A stretch of DNA of 64,000 nt from Xenorhabdus doucetiae (GTDB lineage Bacteria > Pseudomonadota > Gammaproteobacteria > Enterobacterales > Enterobacteriaceae), in the NCBI RefSeq assembly GCF_000968195.1, contig NZ_FO704550.1, forward strand, positions 2,108,001-2,172,000, in the 5' to 3' direction. This document shows, piece after piece, positions 40,049-50,116 of the stretch (position 1 is its first letter; each line of letters opens with the position of its first letter). The position numbers and the translations under genes were made by a program. The notes beneath the pieces were generated by a model. It saw nothing but the letters and a program-made list of their open reading frames with translations, made no database searches and was not told the DNA's origin.

Positions 40049-40732
40049 CTAGACTAAAGTTTCAATAGTTAATTCATTGTTCACCAGACGTAATTTTGCT
40101 GCTTTGCCAACAAAATTTTCTGGGATTTTTTCACTGAGCCAATATTGACCTGCAATAGAGGTGAGTTCAGCGTTTAAATGGGTGCAGAAAATCTGGCTTT
40201 CTTGATCACCAGATGCGCCTGCCAATACTCGTCCCCGCAGCACACCATATATATGAATATTTCCATCAGCGATTAATTCTGCACCAGCGCTCACATTATT
40301 TGTCACAATAAGATCACTGTTTGGTGCATAAATTCTTTGTCCTGAACGAACAGGCGTATTAATTATACGAGTTTTTTTGAAAATAGGTTCAGTCGGTTTA
40401 TTTTCTTGCGTAAGAACTTTCTGACTTTTACCTTCTTTCAATAAAGGAAGTTCAGATTTCAGAACAATTTCTCGTTGTGCTTCATCCTGGCAACCACTGA
40501 TGCCAACGACGCGCAACCCAACTGACTCAATGGCTCGGTGGAGTGCAAGGAGATCTGCACCAACAGGGAGAGCAGAAATATTGATAACAACGGGAGCATT
40601 TTTCAGGAATTCGGGAGCTTGCTCCATTTTTTCCTGCATAGCCTTATGAATAACTTCCGGCTTATCATCATACAAATGAACGACCGAAAGCGTAAAATTA
40701 CTGCCTTTTAGCTCAATTGGCGACTGTGACAT
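40049..40732 (-). CDS. minC: Septum-site determining protein MinC
   Basis: Inhibitor of FtsZ assembly away from mid-cell. The 227-residue protein has the N-terminal FtsZ-binding domain and the C-terminal beta-helix that binds MinD ([38 protein letters not shown]). First gene of minCDE, divergent from ycgL. Confidence 0.96.
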   Translation of the reverse strand: MSQSPIELKGSNFTLSVVHLYDDKPEVIHKAMQEKMEQAPEFLKNAPVVINISALPVGADLLALHRAIESVGLRVVGISGCQDEAQREIVLKSELPLLKEGKSQKVLTQENKPTEPIFKKTRIINTPVRSGQRIYAPNSDLIVTNNVSAGAELIADGNIHIYGVLRGRVLAGASGDQESQIFCTHLNAELTSIAGQYWLSEKIPENFVGKAAKLRLVNNELTIETLV

Positions 40733-40900
40733 CGATATTCTGACTCAGCAAGGTTAAGTTTCCCAAAGTAGTTTACACAAACGCGATTACACAAACATTT
40801 TCCTAGAACAGTCTCTGGGAGACGATATTCTTAAATATAATAAGCATGTTATAGTTAGTGAATTATTCAAGCAAGTCGCAGAGTTAATTTAAAAGAGTTT

Positions 40901-41185
40901 ATGACAATGATTGGTGTAATCTACAGAAGCCCAAAACGTGACCAAACCTATCTGTATATTGAAAGAAAAGGTGATTTTTCGCGTGTTCCTGAAGAGCTGT
41001 TAAAAACATTTGGTGAACCTCAATATGCAATGATGATTTCATTATCTGAAAGAAAAAAATTGGCAAATGCGGATATTGAAAAAGTCAAAACCGCATTACA
41101 TGAACAAGGTTTTTACCTGCAAATGCCACCGCCAGTGGAAAGTTTGCTCAATAAACATCTGACATCAAACACATCTAAACAATAA
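40901..41185 (+). CDS. ycgL: YcgL domain protein
   Basis: 94-residue cytoplasmic protein of the YcgL (DUF709) family: [18 protein letters not shown] and [19 protein letters not shown] are near-identical to enteric YcgL. No enzymatic role is established. Divergent from minC and followed by a lytic transglycosylase, as in several enterics. Confidence 0.93.
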   Translation: MTMIGVIYRSPKRDQTYLYIERKGDFSRVPEELLKTFGEPQYAMMISLSERKKLANADIEKVKTALHEQGFYLQMPPPVESLLNKHLTSNTSKQ

Positions 41186-41231
41186 AAATCGTTGATAATG
41201 GCCTGATCCTGAATTGAGGAGGCGCTGATTT

Positions 41232-42317
41232 ATGAAATTAATCACTGGGATAACGTTATTGACGGCAACCCTGCTGGCCGGGTGCAGTACATCAAGTGGT
41301 AAACCATTACACCATCAATCCGTGTTGACTTCACGATCCCAGGCAGAAGTCAGGACATTGGAGCACGCTTTTCCATTGCATTCCCGCGAGCCATCACAGT
41401 TTCCTGACTATGTGGCTTTGCTGAAACAGCAAGCTCTGGAGCAGGGGATCAGTGAAAAAACATTAGATCGGGCATTTGCCAATATCCATTTTATTCCGCA
41501 TGTTATTAAATCTGATCGTAACCAACCAGAGAAAAAAATTACACTGGATAGTTACCTGAATCGTGTCTTGCCAGCCTGGAAGGTTGAACAGGGTGCCAAG
41601 GAATATGAAAATAATAAACCCCAGTTAGAGAAGATCAGCCGTCAATACGGTGTACCTAAAGCCTATATTGTTGCTTTGTGGGGCTTAGAGAGCGGTTTTG
41701 GCAAATTTCAGGGAAAAGAAGATGTCATTTCAGCATTATCCACGCTAGCCTTTGAAGGCCGCCGAGAAGTGTTTTTTATCAAACAATTATTGGCAGCGTT
41801 AGAAATCATTGAAAATCAATACATTAATCAAGATCAAACGTTAAAAGGCTCTTGGGCAGGAGCGATGGGGCAAAGCCAATTTATGCCAACCTCTTACTTA
41901 ACCTATGGGGCTGATGGCGATGGTGATGGCAAAATTGATATTTGGCACAATAAAGAAGATGTTTTTGCCTCGACAGCCAATTACTTGCATAAGGAAGGGT
42001 GGAAACAGGGTTTACCCTGGGGATATGCCATTTCGTTACCTGCTGGCTTCAATATCGCTCTGGAAGGCATTAAGCCCGAACAGGGAAAAACCATTGCCCA
42101 ATGGCAAGCATGGGGGATCTCATCCCCGCATTTTGCTCACCTGCCAACAGATACCAAAGGTTGGATAGTCATTCCTGATGATTCAGCACAACGGGCATTT
42201 TGGGTAACACAGAATTTCCGCACCATCATGCACTGGAATCGTTCTTACTATTTTGCCCTGAGTGTTGGTATGATGGCGGACGGTATTATGCAACGTACTC
42301 ATTTTCTCGCTCGTTGA
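41232..42317 (+). CDS. MltB-like membrane-bound lytic murein transglycosylase
   Basis: Lipoprotein (LLAGC lipobox near residue 18) of 361 residues with an SLT_2 domain that cleaves peptidoglycan glycan strands. The catalytic glutamate is in ALWGLESGFGKFQG, followed by AMGQSQFMPTSYLTY and the calcium-like loop DGDGDGKIDIW. It resembles the MltB branch but is not in the usual mltB location; it sits between ycgL and ycgM. GGAGG precedes the start. Confidence 0.88.
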   Translation: MKLITGITLLTATLLAGCSTSSGKPLHHQSVLTSRSQAEVRTLEHAFPLHSREPSQFPDYVALLKQQALEQGISEKTLDRAFANIHFIPHVIKSDRNQPEKKITLDSYLNRVLPAWKVEQGAKEYENNKPQLEKISRQYGVPKAYIVALWGLESGFGKFQGKEDVISALSTLAFEGRREVFFIKQLLAALEIIENQYINQDQTLKGSWAGAMGQSQFMPTSYLTYGADGDGDGKIDIWHNKEDVFASTANYLHKEGWKQGLPWGYAISLPAGFNIALEGIKPEQGKTIAQWQAWGISSPHFAHLPTDTKGWIVIPDDSAQRAFWVTQNFRTIMHWNRSYYFALSVGMMADGIMQRTHFLAR

Positions 42318-42354
42318 AAATCAGATCCTGAAAACAAGATAAAGGAACAATGTT

Positions 42355-43011
42355 ATGTACCAGCATCGGGATTGGCATGGCGTGTTGTTGGATTTTCCTG
42401 CTAATAAAGTTGTTTGTGTTGGCAGTAATTACGACAAGCACATGAAAGAGATGGGCTCCCAATCGACTGAAGAGCCGGTGATATTCATTAAACCTGAGAC
42501 GGCGCTGTGTGATCTACGTCAGCCTGTTTTCATCCCACAGGAATTGGGTTGTGTACATCATGAAATAGAATTGGCTGTTTTGATAGGTTCGACACTCAAA
42601 AATGCCAATGAGGAGCGGGTCAGTCAGGCGATTGCAGGCTTTGCTGTTGCGTTGGATTTAACATTACGTGATTTACAGCGTGAATTTAAACAATCAGGGC
42701 AACCGTGGGAGAAAAGCAAAGCGTTTGATCGATCCTGCCCGATATCAGGGTTTATTCCTGTCAATGCCTTTGATGATCCACAAAATGCCCAACTTTCTTT
42801 AACAGTTAATGGCGAATTGCGCCAAAACGGCAATACGAGTGACATGCGAACACCTATCATTCCGTTGATTAGTTATATGTCACGTTTTTTTACCCTGCGC
42901 CCAGGCGACATTATTTTGACGGGAACGCCTGAAGGCGTAGGGCCACTGCAATCTGGTGATGTATTAGGCGTTTCTCTCAATGAACATGCCTTGACAACCA
43001 GAGTGATTTAA
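42355..43011 (+). CDS. ycgM: FAH-family hydrolase YcgM
   Basis: Fumarylacetoacetate hydrolase-fold protein of 218 residues, a family that includes acylpyruvases and oxaloacetate decarboxylases. The metal-binding HHEIELAVLIG, ALDLTLRDLQ, and the C-terminal GDIILTGTPEGVGPLQSGD are all present. Followed after 9 bp by ycgN. Confidence 0.93.
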   Translation: MYQHRDWHGVLLDFPANKVVCVGSNYDKHMKEMGSQSTEEPVIFIKPETALCDLRQPVFIPQELGCVHHEIELAVLIGSTLKNANEERVSQAIAGFAVALDLTLRDLQREFKQSGQPWEKSKAFDRSCPISGFIPVNAFDDPQNAQLSLTVNGELRQNGNTSDMRTPIIPLISYMSRFFTLRPGDIILTGTPEGVGPLQSGDVLGVSLNEHALTTRVI

Positions 43012-43020
43012 CCACGAGGA

Positions 43021-43467
43021 ATGACAGAAATTATGTCTCAACCTTTCTGGCAGGTGAAAACCTTAGAACAAATGACCGATCAAGAGTGGGAAGCATTATG
43101 TGATGGCTGCGGCCAATGCTGCCTGCATAAGTTGATGGATGAGGATACGGATGAAATTTATTTCACCAATGTTGCCTGCAATCAACTGAATATTAAAACC
43201 TGCCAGTGCAAGAATTATGAAGATCGTTTCAGATACGAGCCTGACTGTATCAAATTGACTCGCGAAAATATGAATACATTTGAATGGTTGCCGAAGACCT
43301 GCGCCTATCGTCTGATTGGCGAGGGAAAACGGCTTTTTCCGTGGCACCCATTAGTCAGCGGTTCAAAATCGGCAATGCACGCGGCGCGGATTTCTATCCG
43401 GTATATCGCGGTGCGTGAAGCGGATGTGGTGGATTGGGAAGATCATATCCTTAACAGGCCTAAGTAA
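43021..43467 (+). CDS. ycgN: YcgN (UPF0260, cysteine-cluster YkgJ family) protein
   Basis: 148-residue protein with clustered cysteines ([12 protein letters not shown], then [15 protein letters not shown] and PDC) that likely bind a metal or iron-sulfur centre; the function is unknown. The first ATG is immediately after GAGGA, which is too close for a usual start; the ATG at 43033, beginning [14 protein letters not shown], is an alternative. Part of the ycgM-ycgN unit. Confidence 0.92.
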   Translation: MTEIMSQPFWQVKTLEQMTDQEWEALCDGCGQCCLHKLMDEDTDEIYFTNVACNQLNIKTCQCKNYEDRFRYEPDCIKLTRENMNTFEWLPKTCAYRLIGEGKRLFPWHPLVSGSKSAMHAARISIRYIAVREADVVDWEDHILNRPK

Positions 43468-43472
43468 TTATT

Positions 43473-43489
43473 TCCCCGCATCGCGGGGA
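43473..43489 (+). terminator. Hairpin after ycgN
   Basis: CCCCGC/GCGGGG with flanking T-A pair and a 3-base loop, directly after ycgN; no T-run follows. Confidence 0.45.
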
Positions 43490-43630
43490 GATTAGAGTGG
43501 CAGCCGCAATCCCACGTCACGGATGGCGTTAAACAAACCGTATAACCAACAGCTAATTAATGGAATGGCAAAAGAAAAATACGCAATGTAGTGTTGTCGT
43601 GGGTACAAAACAAAATGAAGGAGTCAATGT

Positions 43631-43834
43631 ATGAGTAAATATATTATTACTTATAACGGCCTTGATAATAACAATACCGTTATCGTTAGCTCTCAGATTG
43701 CTCTGGATATTGATGTGAGCGCAATCACTGCGGCTGGCTTTTTAGAGCTGCTTAATACCGACGCGCTCAGTCATGCTGTAGGGTTAAATAACAATGTATC
43801 CAGAATTGCGATTGTTAGAGTACTTGGGCTGTAA
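43631..43834 (+). CDS. Small hypothetical protein (67 aa)
   Basis: Not recognised. The frame has a good ribosome site (GAAGGAGTC) and encodes 67 residues of mixed polarity with no signal peptide or membrane segment (MSKYIITYNGLDNNNTVIVS at the start, IAIVRVLGL at the end). It is followed by its own strong terminator, so it is probably a real single-gene transcript. Between the ycgN unit and two further small genes. Confidence 0.6.
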   Translation: MSKYIITYNGLDNNNTVIVSSQIALDIDVSAITAAGFLELLNTDALSHAVGLNNNVSRIAIVRVLGL

Positions 43835-43852
43835 TTAAACCCTATCCTTAAT

Positions 43853-43873
43853 AACCCGCTCCGGCGGGTTTTT
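43853..43873 (+). terminator. Terminator after the 67-aa gene
   Basis: CCCGC/GCGGG with AA/TT extensions and a 4-base loop, followed by TTTTTC. Confidence 0.85.
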
Positions 43874-43950
43874 CTCCCATTTTTCTGACTTTTAACAGTA
43901 AAGAAAATCTGATAACTTGTTTGTTCAATCGTCAAAACAAGGAAAGAAAA

Positions 43951-44262
43951 ATGGCAAGTTATTTGATTCGTGTGGAGCTTTCTGGCACGGGTCCTGAGGG
44001 TTATGAAAAATTACATAAAAGGATGACGGCGAATCAATTCAGCCAATCTATCCGTTTTCCTAATGGGAAATGGCATCGTCTGCCTAGTGGCACTTATATT
44101 GGTCATTCAACGATGGAATCCATTCAGTTGGCGGAAAAAATCAAATCTATGGCTATACCATTTTCAGACAGAGATCCGGCAATATTCGTTTGTACTTACA
44201 GTAACTGGAGTGCATCACTATATCCCGAAAAACCGCGAACTGAATCCGGCTCAGGCGAGTGA
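43951..44262 (+). CDS. Small protein resembling the DUF2622/GhoS family
   Basis: 103 residues from the ATG at 43951 (AGGAAAG site); an in-frame TTG 10 codons earlier is less likely. The opening MASYLIRVELSG, then YEKLHKRMTANQFSQSI and WHRLPSGTYIG, follow the pattern of DUF2622 proteins, a ferredoxin-like fold that includes GhoS, the antitoxin endoribonuclease of type V toxin-antitoxin systems. The match is by eye and partial. A tiny membrane peptide gene follows 240 bp downstream. Confidence 0.5.
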   Translation: MASYLIRVELSGTGPEGYEKLHKRMTANQFSQSIRFPNGKWHRLPSGTYIGHSTMESIQLAEKIKSMAIPFSDRDPAIFVCTYSNWSASLYPEKPRTESGSGE

Positions 44263-44504
44263 TTGGGAAAACGCATTAACCCTGTATTGCTTAGCCTTTT
44301 TATTCTGGTCAATTTTATTACCTAAGCATTGTCTTATTGTTACAACAACCTAACTAATTTAATACCTATTGTAATAAATATTAGTATGGAATTTATGCTG
44401 CATACCCAATATATATAAAATACTGTTTGTCTGTTTCTATATCAGACAATCAAGGCCACTACCGTGCAGCTATGGATGTTTGTTTGATAATGAGGGAAAG
44501 CAAA

Positions 44505-44588
44505 ATGAAAAACAGATTGATGAGCTATGTAACGTTTGTAGGGGTTTGGATTACTGTAACATTAACCATTGGCATCCTATTGTCATAA
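44505..44588 (+). CDS. Tiny single-membrane-span peptide (27 aa)
   Basis: Frame from ATG 44505 (GAGGGAAAG site; in-frame ATG also at 44490) encodes MKNRLMSYVTFVGVWITVTL then TIGILLS. It has a basic N-terminus and one hydrophobic helix. A textbook terminator follows 25 bp later. Small enough that it would be missed by routine annotation. Could be a membrane-acting peptide or toxin, or a regulatory small protein. Confidence 0.5.
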   Translation: MKNRLMSYVTFVGVWITVTLTIGILLS

Positions 44589-44613
44589 GCAGATAAGAAA
44601 AATGAGTTCTAAG

Positions 44614-44640
44614 CCTCGCTTTGGCGAGGTTTATTATTTA
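44614..44640 (+). terminator. Terminator after the 27-aa peptide
   Basis: CCTCGC/GCGAGG with a TTTG loop followed by TTTATTATTTA. Confidence 0.85.
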
Positions 44641-44646
44641 AGTAAA

Positions 44647-44684
44647 GCCCGACATTACCCAGCCAATACTGGGTAATGTCGGGC
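44647..44684 (-). terminator. Terminator after ldhA
   Basis: Perfect 16-bp stem GCCCGACATTACCCAG/CTGGGTAATGTCGGGC with a 6-base loop; on the reverse strand TTTACTT follows. Confidence 0.8.
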
Positions 44685-44706
44685 GGTTATTGGTGATTTT
44701 TGATCG

Positions 44707-45702
44707 TTATTCAACCATATTCGGACAAGGCTTTCCGGAAATGACTTGCTGAATATTTTGTAAGGTTGTTTCACTGATGCTGGTTAAGGCTTCTTCGGTT
44801 AAGAATGCTTGATGACCCGTAAACAGCACATTATGACAAGAAGATAAACGGCGGAAGATATCATCTTGGATAACGTCATTTGATTTATCTTCAAAGAATA
44901 AATCCCTTTCATTTTCATAAACATCCATGCCAAGCGCACCAATTTTCTGTTGTTTCAGTGCGTTAATGGCAGCGGCGGAATCAATCAGCGCGCCCCGGCT
45001 GGTATTAATGATCATCACACCATCTTTCATTTTGTTGAATGCGGTTTCATCCAATAAATGGTGGTTTTCTGGTGTCATTGGGCAATGCAGGGAGATCACA
45101 TCAGATTCAGCGTATAGCGTCTCTAAATCCACGTATTCCACACCCATATTTACCGCGTCAGGATTGGGGTAGGGATCATACGCAAGTAAACGCATCCCGA
45201 AGCCTTTTAAAATTCGCAAAGTCGCAACGCCGATTTTTCCCGTTCCGATAATGCCTGCGGTACGTTTGTACATATTGAAACCGGTTAATCCTTCAAGGGA
45301 GAAATTAGCATCGCGGGTGCGTTGGTAGGCGCGGTGAATGCGTCGGTTAAGACATAACATTAAGCCAACCGTGTGTTCGGCAACCGATTCAGGAGAATAA
45401 GCCGGTACTCGAACAACTTGAATGCCTAATTCCTTCGCTGCATCCAGATCGATATTGTTGAATCCGGCACAACGTAATGCCAGAATTCTGATGTTCATTT
45501 CTGCTAATTCTTGCAGCACTTCCCGCCCGCCATCATCATTGACGAAAATACAGACTGCATCCGCACCAATGGCATTTTTGGCCGTCTGTGGGCTCAAGGG
45601 AAAATCAAAAAACTCGATATGATAGCCAAAGCCAAGTTTTTGGTTGAGCATTTCAAAATGCTTGCGGTCATACTGCTTTGTACTGTAAACAACCAACTTC
45701 AT
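44707..45702 (-). CDS. ldhA: D-lactate dehydrogenase, fermentative
   Basis: NADH-dependent reduction of pyruvate to D-lactate. From the ATG at 45702 the protein has 331 residues (a GTG codon lies directly before it); GGAG precedes at good spacing. It has IIGTGKIGVATLRILKGFG, the catalytic R/E/H triad regions (INTSRGALID, ENERDLFFEDKS, FTGHQAFLTEEAL) and CAGFNNIDLDAAKELG. All catalytic landmarks are intact. Confidence 0.96.
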   Translation of the reverse strand: MKLVVYSTKQYDRKHFEMLNQKLGFGYHIEFFDFPLSPQTAKNAIGADAVCIFVNDDGGREVLQELAEMNIRILALRCAGFNNIDLDAAKELGIQVVRVPAYSPESVAEHTVGLMLCLNRRIHRAYQRTRDANFSLEGLTGFNMYKRTAGIIGTGKIGVATLRILKGFGMRLLAYDPYPNPDAVNMGVEYVDLETLYAESDVISLHCPMTPENHHLLDETAFNKMKDGVMIINTSRGALIDSAAAINALKQQKIGALGMDVYENERDLFFEDKSNDVIQDDIFRRLSSCHNVLFTGHQAFLTEEALTSISETTLQNIQQVISGKPCPNMVE

Positions 45703-45867
45703 CACAACATCTCCACCATACAGTAACTCTATCTTTCGCTATACTCGAATAAATCGCCTGTAAGCTATTCATAGTGATAGCTTCTATAATAAATCGGCTT
45801 AGAGCCTGATATGAGATTATCATAACAGGAAGTCGTTCTCAGGTTGAAAAGAAGAGATAGGGAATTA

Positions 45868-48492
45868 ATGGCAAAAGTACTCAAGGTGTTTGCAGTGATG
45901 GTGATACTGCTGGCGTTATTAGTGTTGGCGGGATGGTATACACTTCCACGTTGGTTGCCATTGATTGCCAGTTATTGGTTGCCACAGGGAATCACTCTGT
46001 CTTTGAGCCAACCTCGATGGACAAACAGCGCATTATGGTTAGATGAATTGTCATTAAAGGCAAAAGCGTGTGAGTTGATAAAAGTCTCCGGGATCTCTGT
46101 GGCGTATTTATCCGGGGAAAAGAGTGAAGGCCGCAACTGGAATATTCATGCTGCCAATATTGACAGTCAGAGCCAATGCTTGGCGCAATTACCTCCAGAG
46201 GAAAAACAATCAGCCCCGTTATCTGTTCAAGCGATATTATCCGCGATCCCTGCAATGGATATTACGGTTGATCGTTTGGCTCTTATGCCCTGGCAAGCGT
46301 TTGCCGGCAAACTTCAATTCAGTTCATCACCTCAGGGGAAAATGTTGTCTTATCAAGGCGAAAAATTAAAACTCGATGCGCATATTACCGATAAACAACA
46401 TCTCATTGTTCAGCATTTTTTTATGCAGTTACCTGAGCAGGTGATTTCCCTGAATGGAAATATCGCCTTACCCTTGAATACGGCAACGTTACCAGAACAA
46501 GGCCAGATTACCGCGCATTTATCTTTGAACCAATATCCCGACCCATTACAACTGGCATTAAAATGGCAGGGGCAACAGGGACAACTCACCGTTATTGAAC
46601 AAAAAAACCAGCAAATGTTGGCAGAATTACCCTGGTTATTCGATGAATCGCAGTTCCGGATAGTGAATGGCCATTGGCAATGGGTAGAAAACAATCAAAC
46701 GTTATCCGGCAGGGTGAATATTACGCTTGAACAGTGGAAAAAAGGGTTGTCCGGTATGTCTGTCAGTGGGCGGGCGAATTTGATCACGCAAAATAAACAG
46801 GGTAAAGGCAATGTTGTGCTTTCCGTGGAGCCAACACCCATTAATATCACCAATGCCCATATTCCATTTCAGTTAACCGGGCAAATGAACAGCGGGCGAA
46901 TGGTAATGAGCATGTCATTACCTGCGGTTATTACCGGGCCATTGATTGACCCCAAAATTATTTTTCGTTCAGGGGCATTGTTTCGGGTTTGGGGAAAGAT
47001 CAGTGAAACATTGACTGTCAAAGAAGCCCGCTTACCTTTGGCGGGCACTTATCTGACCCGTGAGGGCTTTACGGGGCACCTGCAAGCCATTTTAACGGCA
47101 CAAGACAATTATTGGGGTCAATTTAAGTTACATCTGGATGGCTTCGCAAAAGATTTTATCCCCGATCAGGGAAATTGGCATTGGCGTTATTGGGGGAAGG
47201 GGCAATTACCGCCGTTACAAGCCAAATGGGATATCGCGGGCAGGGGACGTTGGGATCACTCACAAATAACGGTAGAGACATTAGATACCGGTTTTGATTC
47301 GATCCAATATGACCTTGTTAAGATGCAGGCACCACGCTTAAAACTGACTAAGCCGTTAACGTGGCAACGTGCGGCAGATCGTCCCCATTTAACGGGCGAT
47401 TTACAGTTATCTGCCCAGAAAACAGAATTTCGTTCCGGCGGTTTTCTGCCAGCCTTTGATTTTAAAGCCACGCTTACAGGGGAATCGCCTGATAACTTTA
47501 TGTTGAATGGAAAATTGTACTCCGATGGCATTGGCCCAATTCCTTTTTATGGCCGCTGGGATGGCGAGCGATTGCGGGGAGAAGCCCGTTGGCCGAGACA
47601 GTCTTTATTAGCGTTTCAATCTTTGATTCCGCCAGAATTGGGTATTACCGTGCTGGGCGGCAATATTTATGCCCAAGCGGCTTTTTCTGCTGCCAAGGGG
47701 CAGGGATTACGTGCAGGCGGTCATTGGGTAGTCAAAAACGCGGGGATGTGGCTGAAAAACGGCGAAGTTAATGGCTTAGATTTTGTGTTGCCCTGGCGTT
47801 TGCAGGAGCACACCTGGCAATTAGGGTTGGGATCTCCCGTTCAGTTGCGGATCAAAGCCATTAAGGGACTGTTTGAGATGCAAAATGTGACCGCCGATCT
47901 GTTGGGCTACTATCCGGCAACGGATAAACAGCCACTAAAATTGACCAATGTGAATGTGGATATACTGGATGGTAAATTGGAAATGGACCAATTACAGATC
48001 CCACAAAAAGAAGCGGCGGTATTACGGTTTAACAAACTCAATTTAAGCAAATTGTTTGGTGTGTTAAAAGTTAAACAAATGGCGATGTCAGGCAAAATTA
48101 GCGGTGAATTACCCGTATTATTAAATGATGATCGTTGGATTATTCAACGGGGATGGGTAGCCAATGACGATTATCTGACATTGAGATTGGATAAAGATAC
48201 CGTTGATTCTATCGGGAAAAATGACTTATCAGCAGGTATGGCCATGGATTGGCTGCGTTATTTAGAAATCAGCCGTTCAAAAGCCTATGTGACGCTCGAT
48301 AATTTGGGGATCTTAACATTGCATTCAGAGATTAGCGGGGTGAATCCCGTGGTAGACAGAAAACGTGAAGTCAGGCTCAACTATCATCATGAGGAGAACG
48401 TTTTTCAGTTATGGCGCAGCCTGCGTTTTGGCAGTAATCTGGAAGAATGGTTACAGAAAAATATATCTGTAATGGGCAGGAGTGATAAATGA
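45868..48492 (+). CDS. ydbH: AsmA-like envelope protein YdbH
   Basis: Large envelope protein of the AsmA-like family; YdbH shares phospholipid transport to the outer membrane with TamB and YhdP in E. coli. From the ATG at 45868 (AGGGA site) it is 874 residues, with an N-terminal membrane anchor (VFAVMVILLALLVLAGWYTL) and a long beta-rich body with the conserved C-terminal part ending LEEWLQKNI. Its stop overlaps the start of ynbE (ATGA). Confidence 0.93.
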   Translation: MAKVLKVFAVMVILLALLVLAGWYTLPRWLPLIASYWLPQGITLSLSQPRWTNSALWLDELSLKAKACELIKVSGISVAYLSGEKSEGRNWNIHAANIDSQSQCLAQLPPEEKQSAPLSVQAILSAIPAMDITVDRLALMPWQAFAGKLQFSSSPQGKMLSYQGEKLKLDAHITDKQHLIVQHFFMQLPEQVISLNGNIALPLNTATLPEQGQITAHLSLNQYPDPLQLALKWQGQQGQLTVIEQKNQQMLAELPWLFDESQFRIVNGHWQWVENNQTLSGRVNITLEQWKKGLSGMSVSGRANLITQNKQGKGNVVLSVEPTPINITNAHIPFQLTGQMNSGRMVMSMSLPAVITGPLIDPKIIFRSGALFRVWGKISETLTVKEARLPLAGTYLTREGFTGHLQAILTAQDNYWGQFKLHLDGFAKDFIPDQGNWHWRYWGKGQLPPLQAKWDIAGRGRWDHSQITVETLDTGFDSIQYDLVKMQAPRLKLTKPLTWQRAADRPHLTGDLQLSAQKTEFRSGGFLPAFDFKATLTGESPDNFMLNGKLYSDGIGPIPFYGRWDGERLRGEARWPRQSLLAFQSLIPPELGITVLGGNIYAQAAFSAAKGQGLRAGGHWVVKNAGMWLKNGEVNGLDFVLPWRLQEHTWQLGLGSPVQLRIKAIKGLFEMQNVTADLLGYYPATDKQPLKLTNVNVDILDGKLEMDQLQIPQKEAAVLRFNKLNLSKLFGVLKVKQMAMSGKISGELPVLLNDDRWIIQRGWVANDDYLTLRLDKDTVDSIGKNDLSAGMAMDWLRYLEISRSKAYVTLDNLGILTLHSEISGVNPVVDRKREVRLNYHHEENVFQLWRSLRFGSNLEEWLQKNISVMGRSDK

Positions 48493-48713
48493 TAAAGAAT
48501 ATTGGCTTCAAGTTGCCAACGGTTAGAACAGGGGTGATGTGGGTCAACGTGGCCTTACTTAATATAGCCTTGGCGGGCTGTATCAGGCTGGAAATGGCGA
48601 CACCGGATAAACCCATCAACATTAACATGAACGTGAAAATTGAGCATGAAATTCATATTAAAGTCGACCGGCAAATCGAAGATATGCTCAAAAACAACTC
48701 GAATTTATTCTAA
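48489..48713 (+). CDS. ynbE: Lipoprotein YnbE
   Basis: 74-residue lipoprotein with a lipobox (LNIALAGC) and PININMNVKIEHEIHIKVDR, the YnbE signature. YnbE is an outer-membrane partner of YdbH. It overlaps ydbH by four bases and is followed 10 bp later by ydbL. Confidence 0.94.
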   Translation: MIKNIGFKLPTVRTGVMWVNVALLNIALAGCIRLEMATPDKPININMNVKIEHEIHIKVDRQIEDMLKNNSNLF

Positions 48714-48723
48714 GGATGAGAAT

Positions 48724-49044
48724 ATGAAAAAAGTCGGCGTGATACTGCTGTTGAGCCTGTTATTCAGTCCCTTTGCCGTGGGCATGACGCTGAGTGAGGC
48801 CAAACAACAAGGGCTGGTGGGAGAGACATTTAGTGGTTATCTGGCATTGGTCAAAAATACCCAAGATGCTCAATCCGTGGTTAAAAGAGTTAACGACGAG
48901 CGGCAAAAGAAATATGCTGAGATTGCGGCTCAAAATAACATGACGACAGAGCAAGTTGCCAAAATAACCGGCGAAAAATTGGTACGCCGTGCAGCGTCGG
49001 GAGAATATGTCCTTGGCATTAATGGACATTGGGTGCAGAAATAA
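48724..49044 (+). CDS. ydbL: Periplasmic protein YdbL (DUF1318)
   Basis: 106 residues with an N-terminal signal peptide (about 20 residues, ending FAVG) and the DUF1318 body: LSEAKQQGLVGETFSGYLAL and NMTTEQVAKITGEKLVRRA. It acts with YdbH-YnbE in E. coli. GGATGAGAAT before the start serves as ribosome site. The frame extends further upstream but overlapping ynbE. Confidence 0.93.
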   Translation: MKKVGVILLLSLLFSPFAVGMTLSEAKQQGLVGETFSGYLALVKNTQDAQSVVKRVNDERQKKYAEIAAQNNMTTEQVAKITGEKLVRRAASGEYVLGINGHWVQK

Positions 49045-49078
49045 GCGCGCTGGTTGGCGCGCCATCTTGGGAACGAGA

Positions 49079-50116
<1,038 letters not shown>

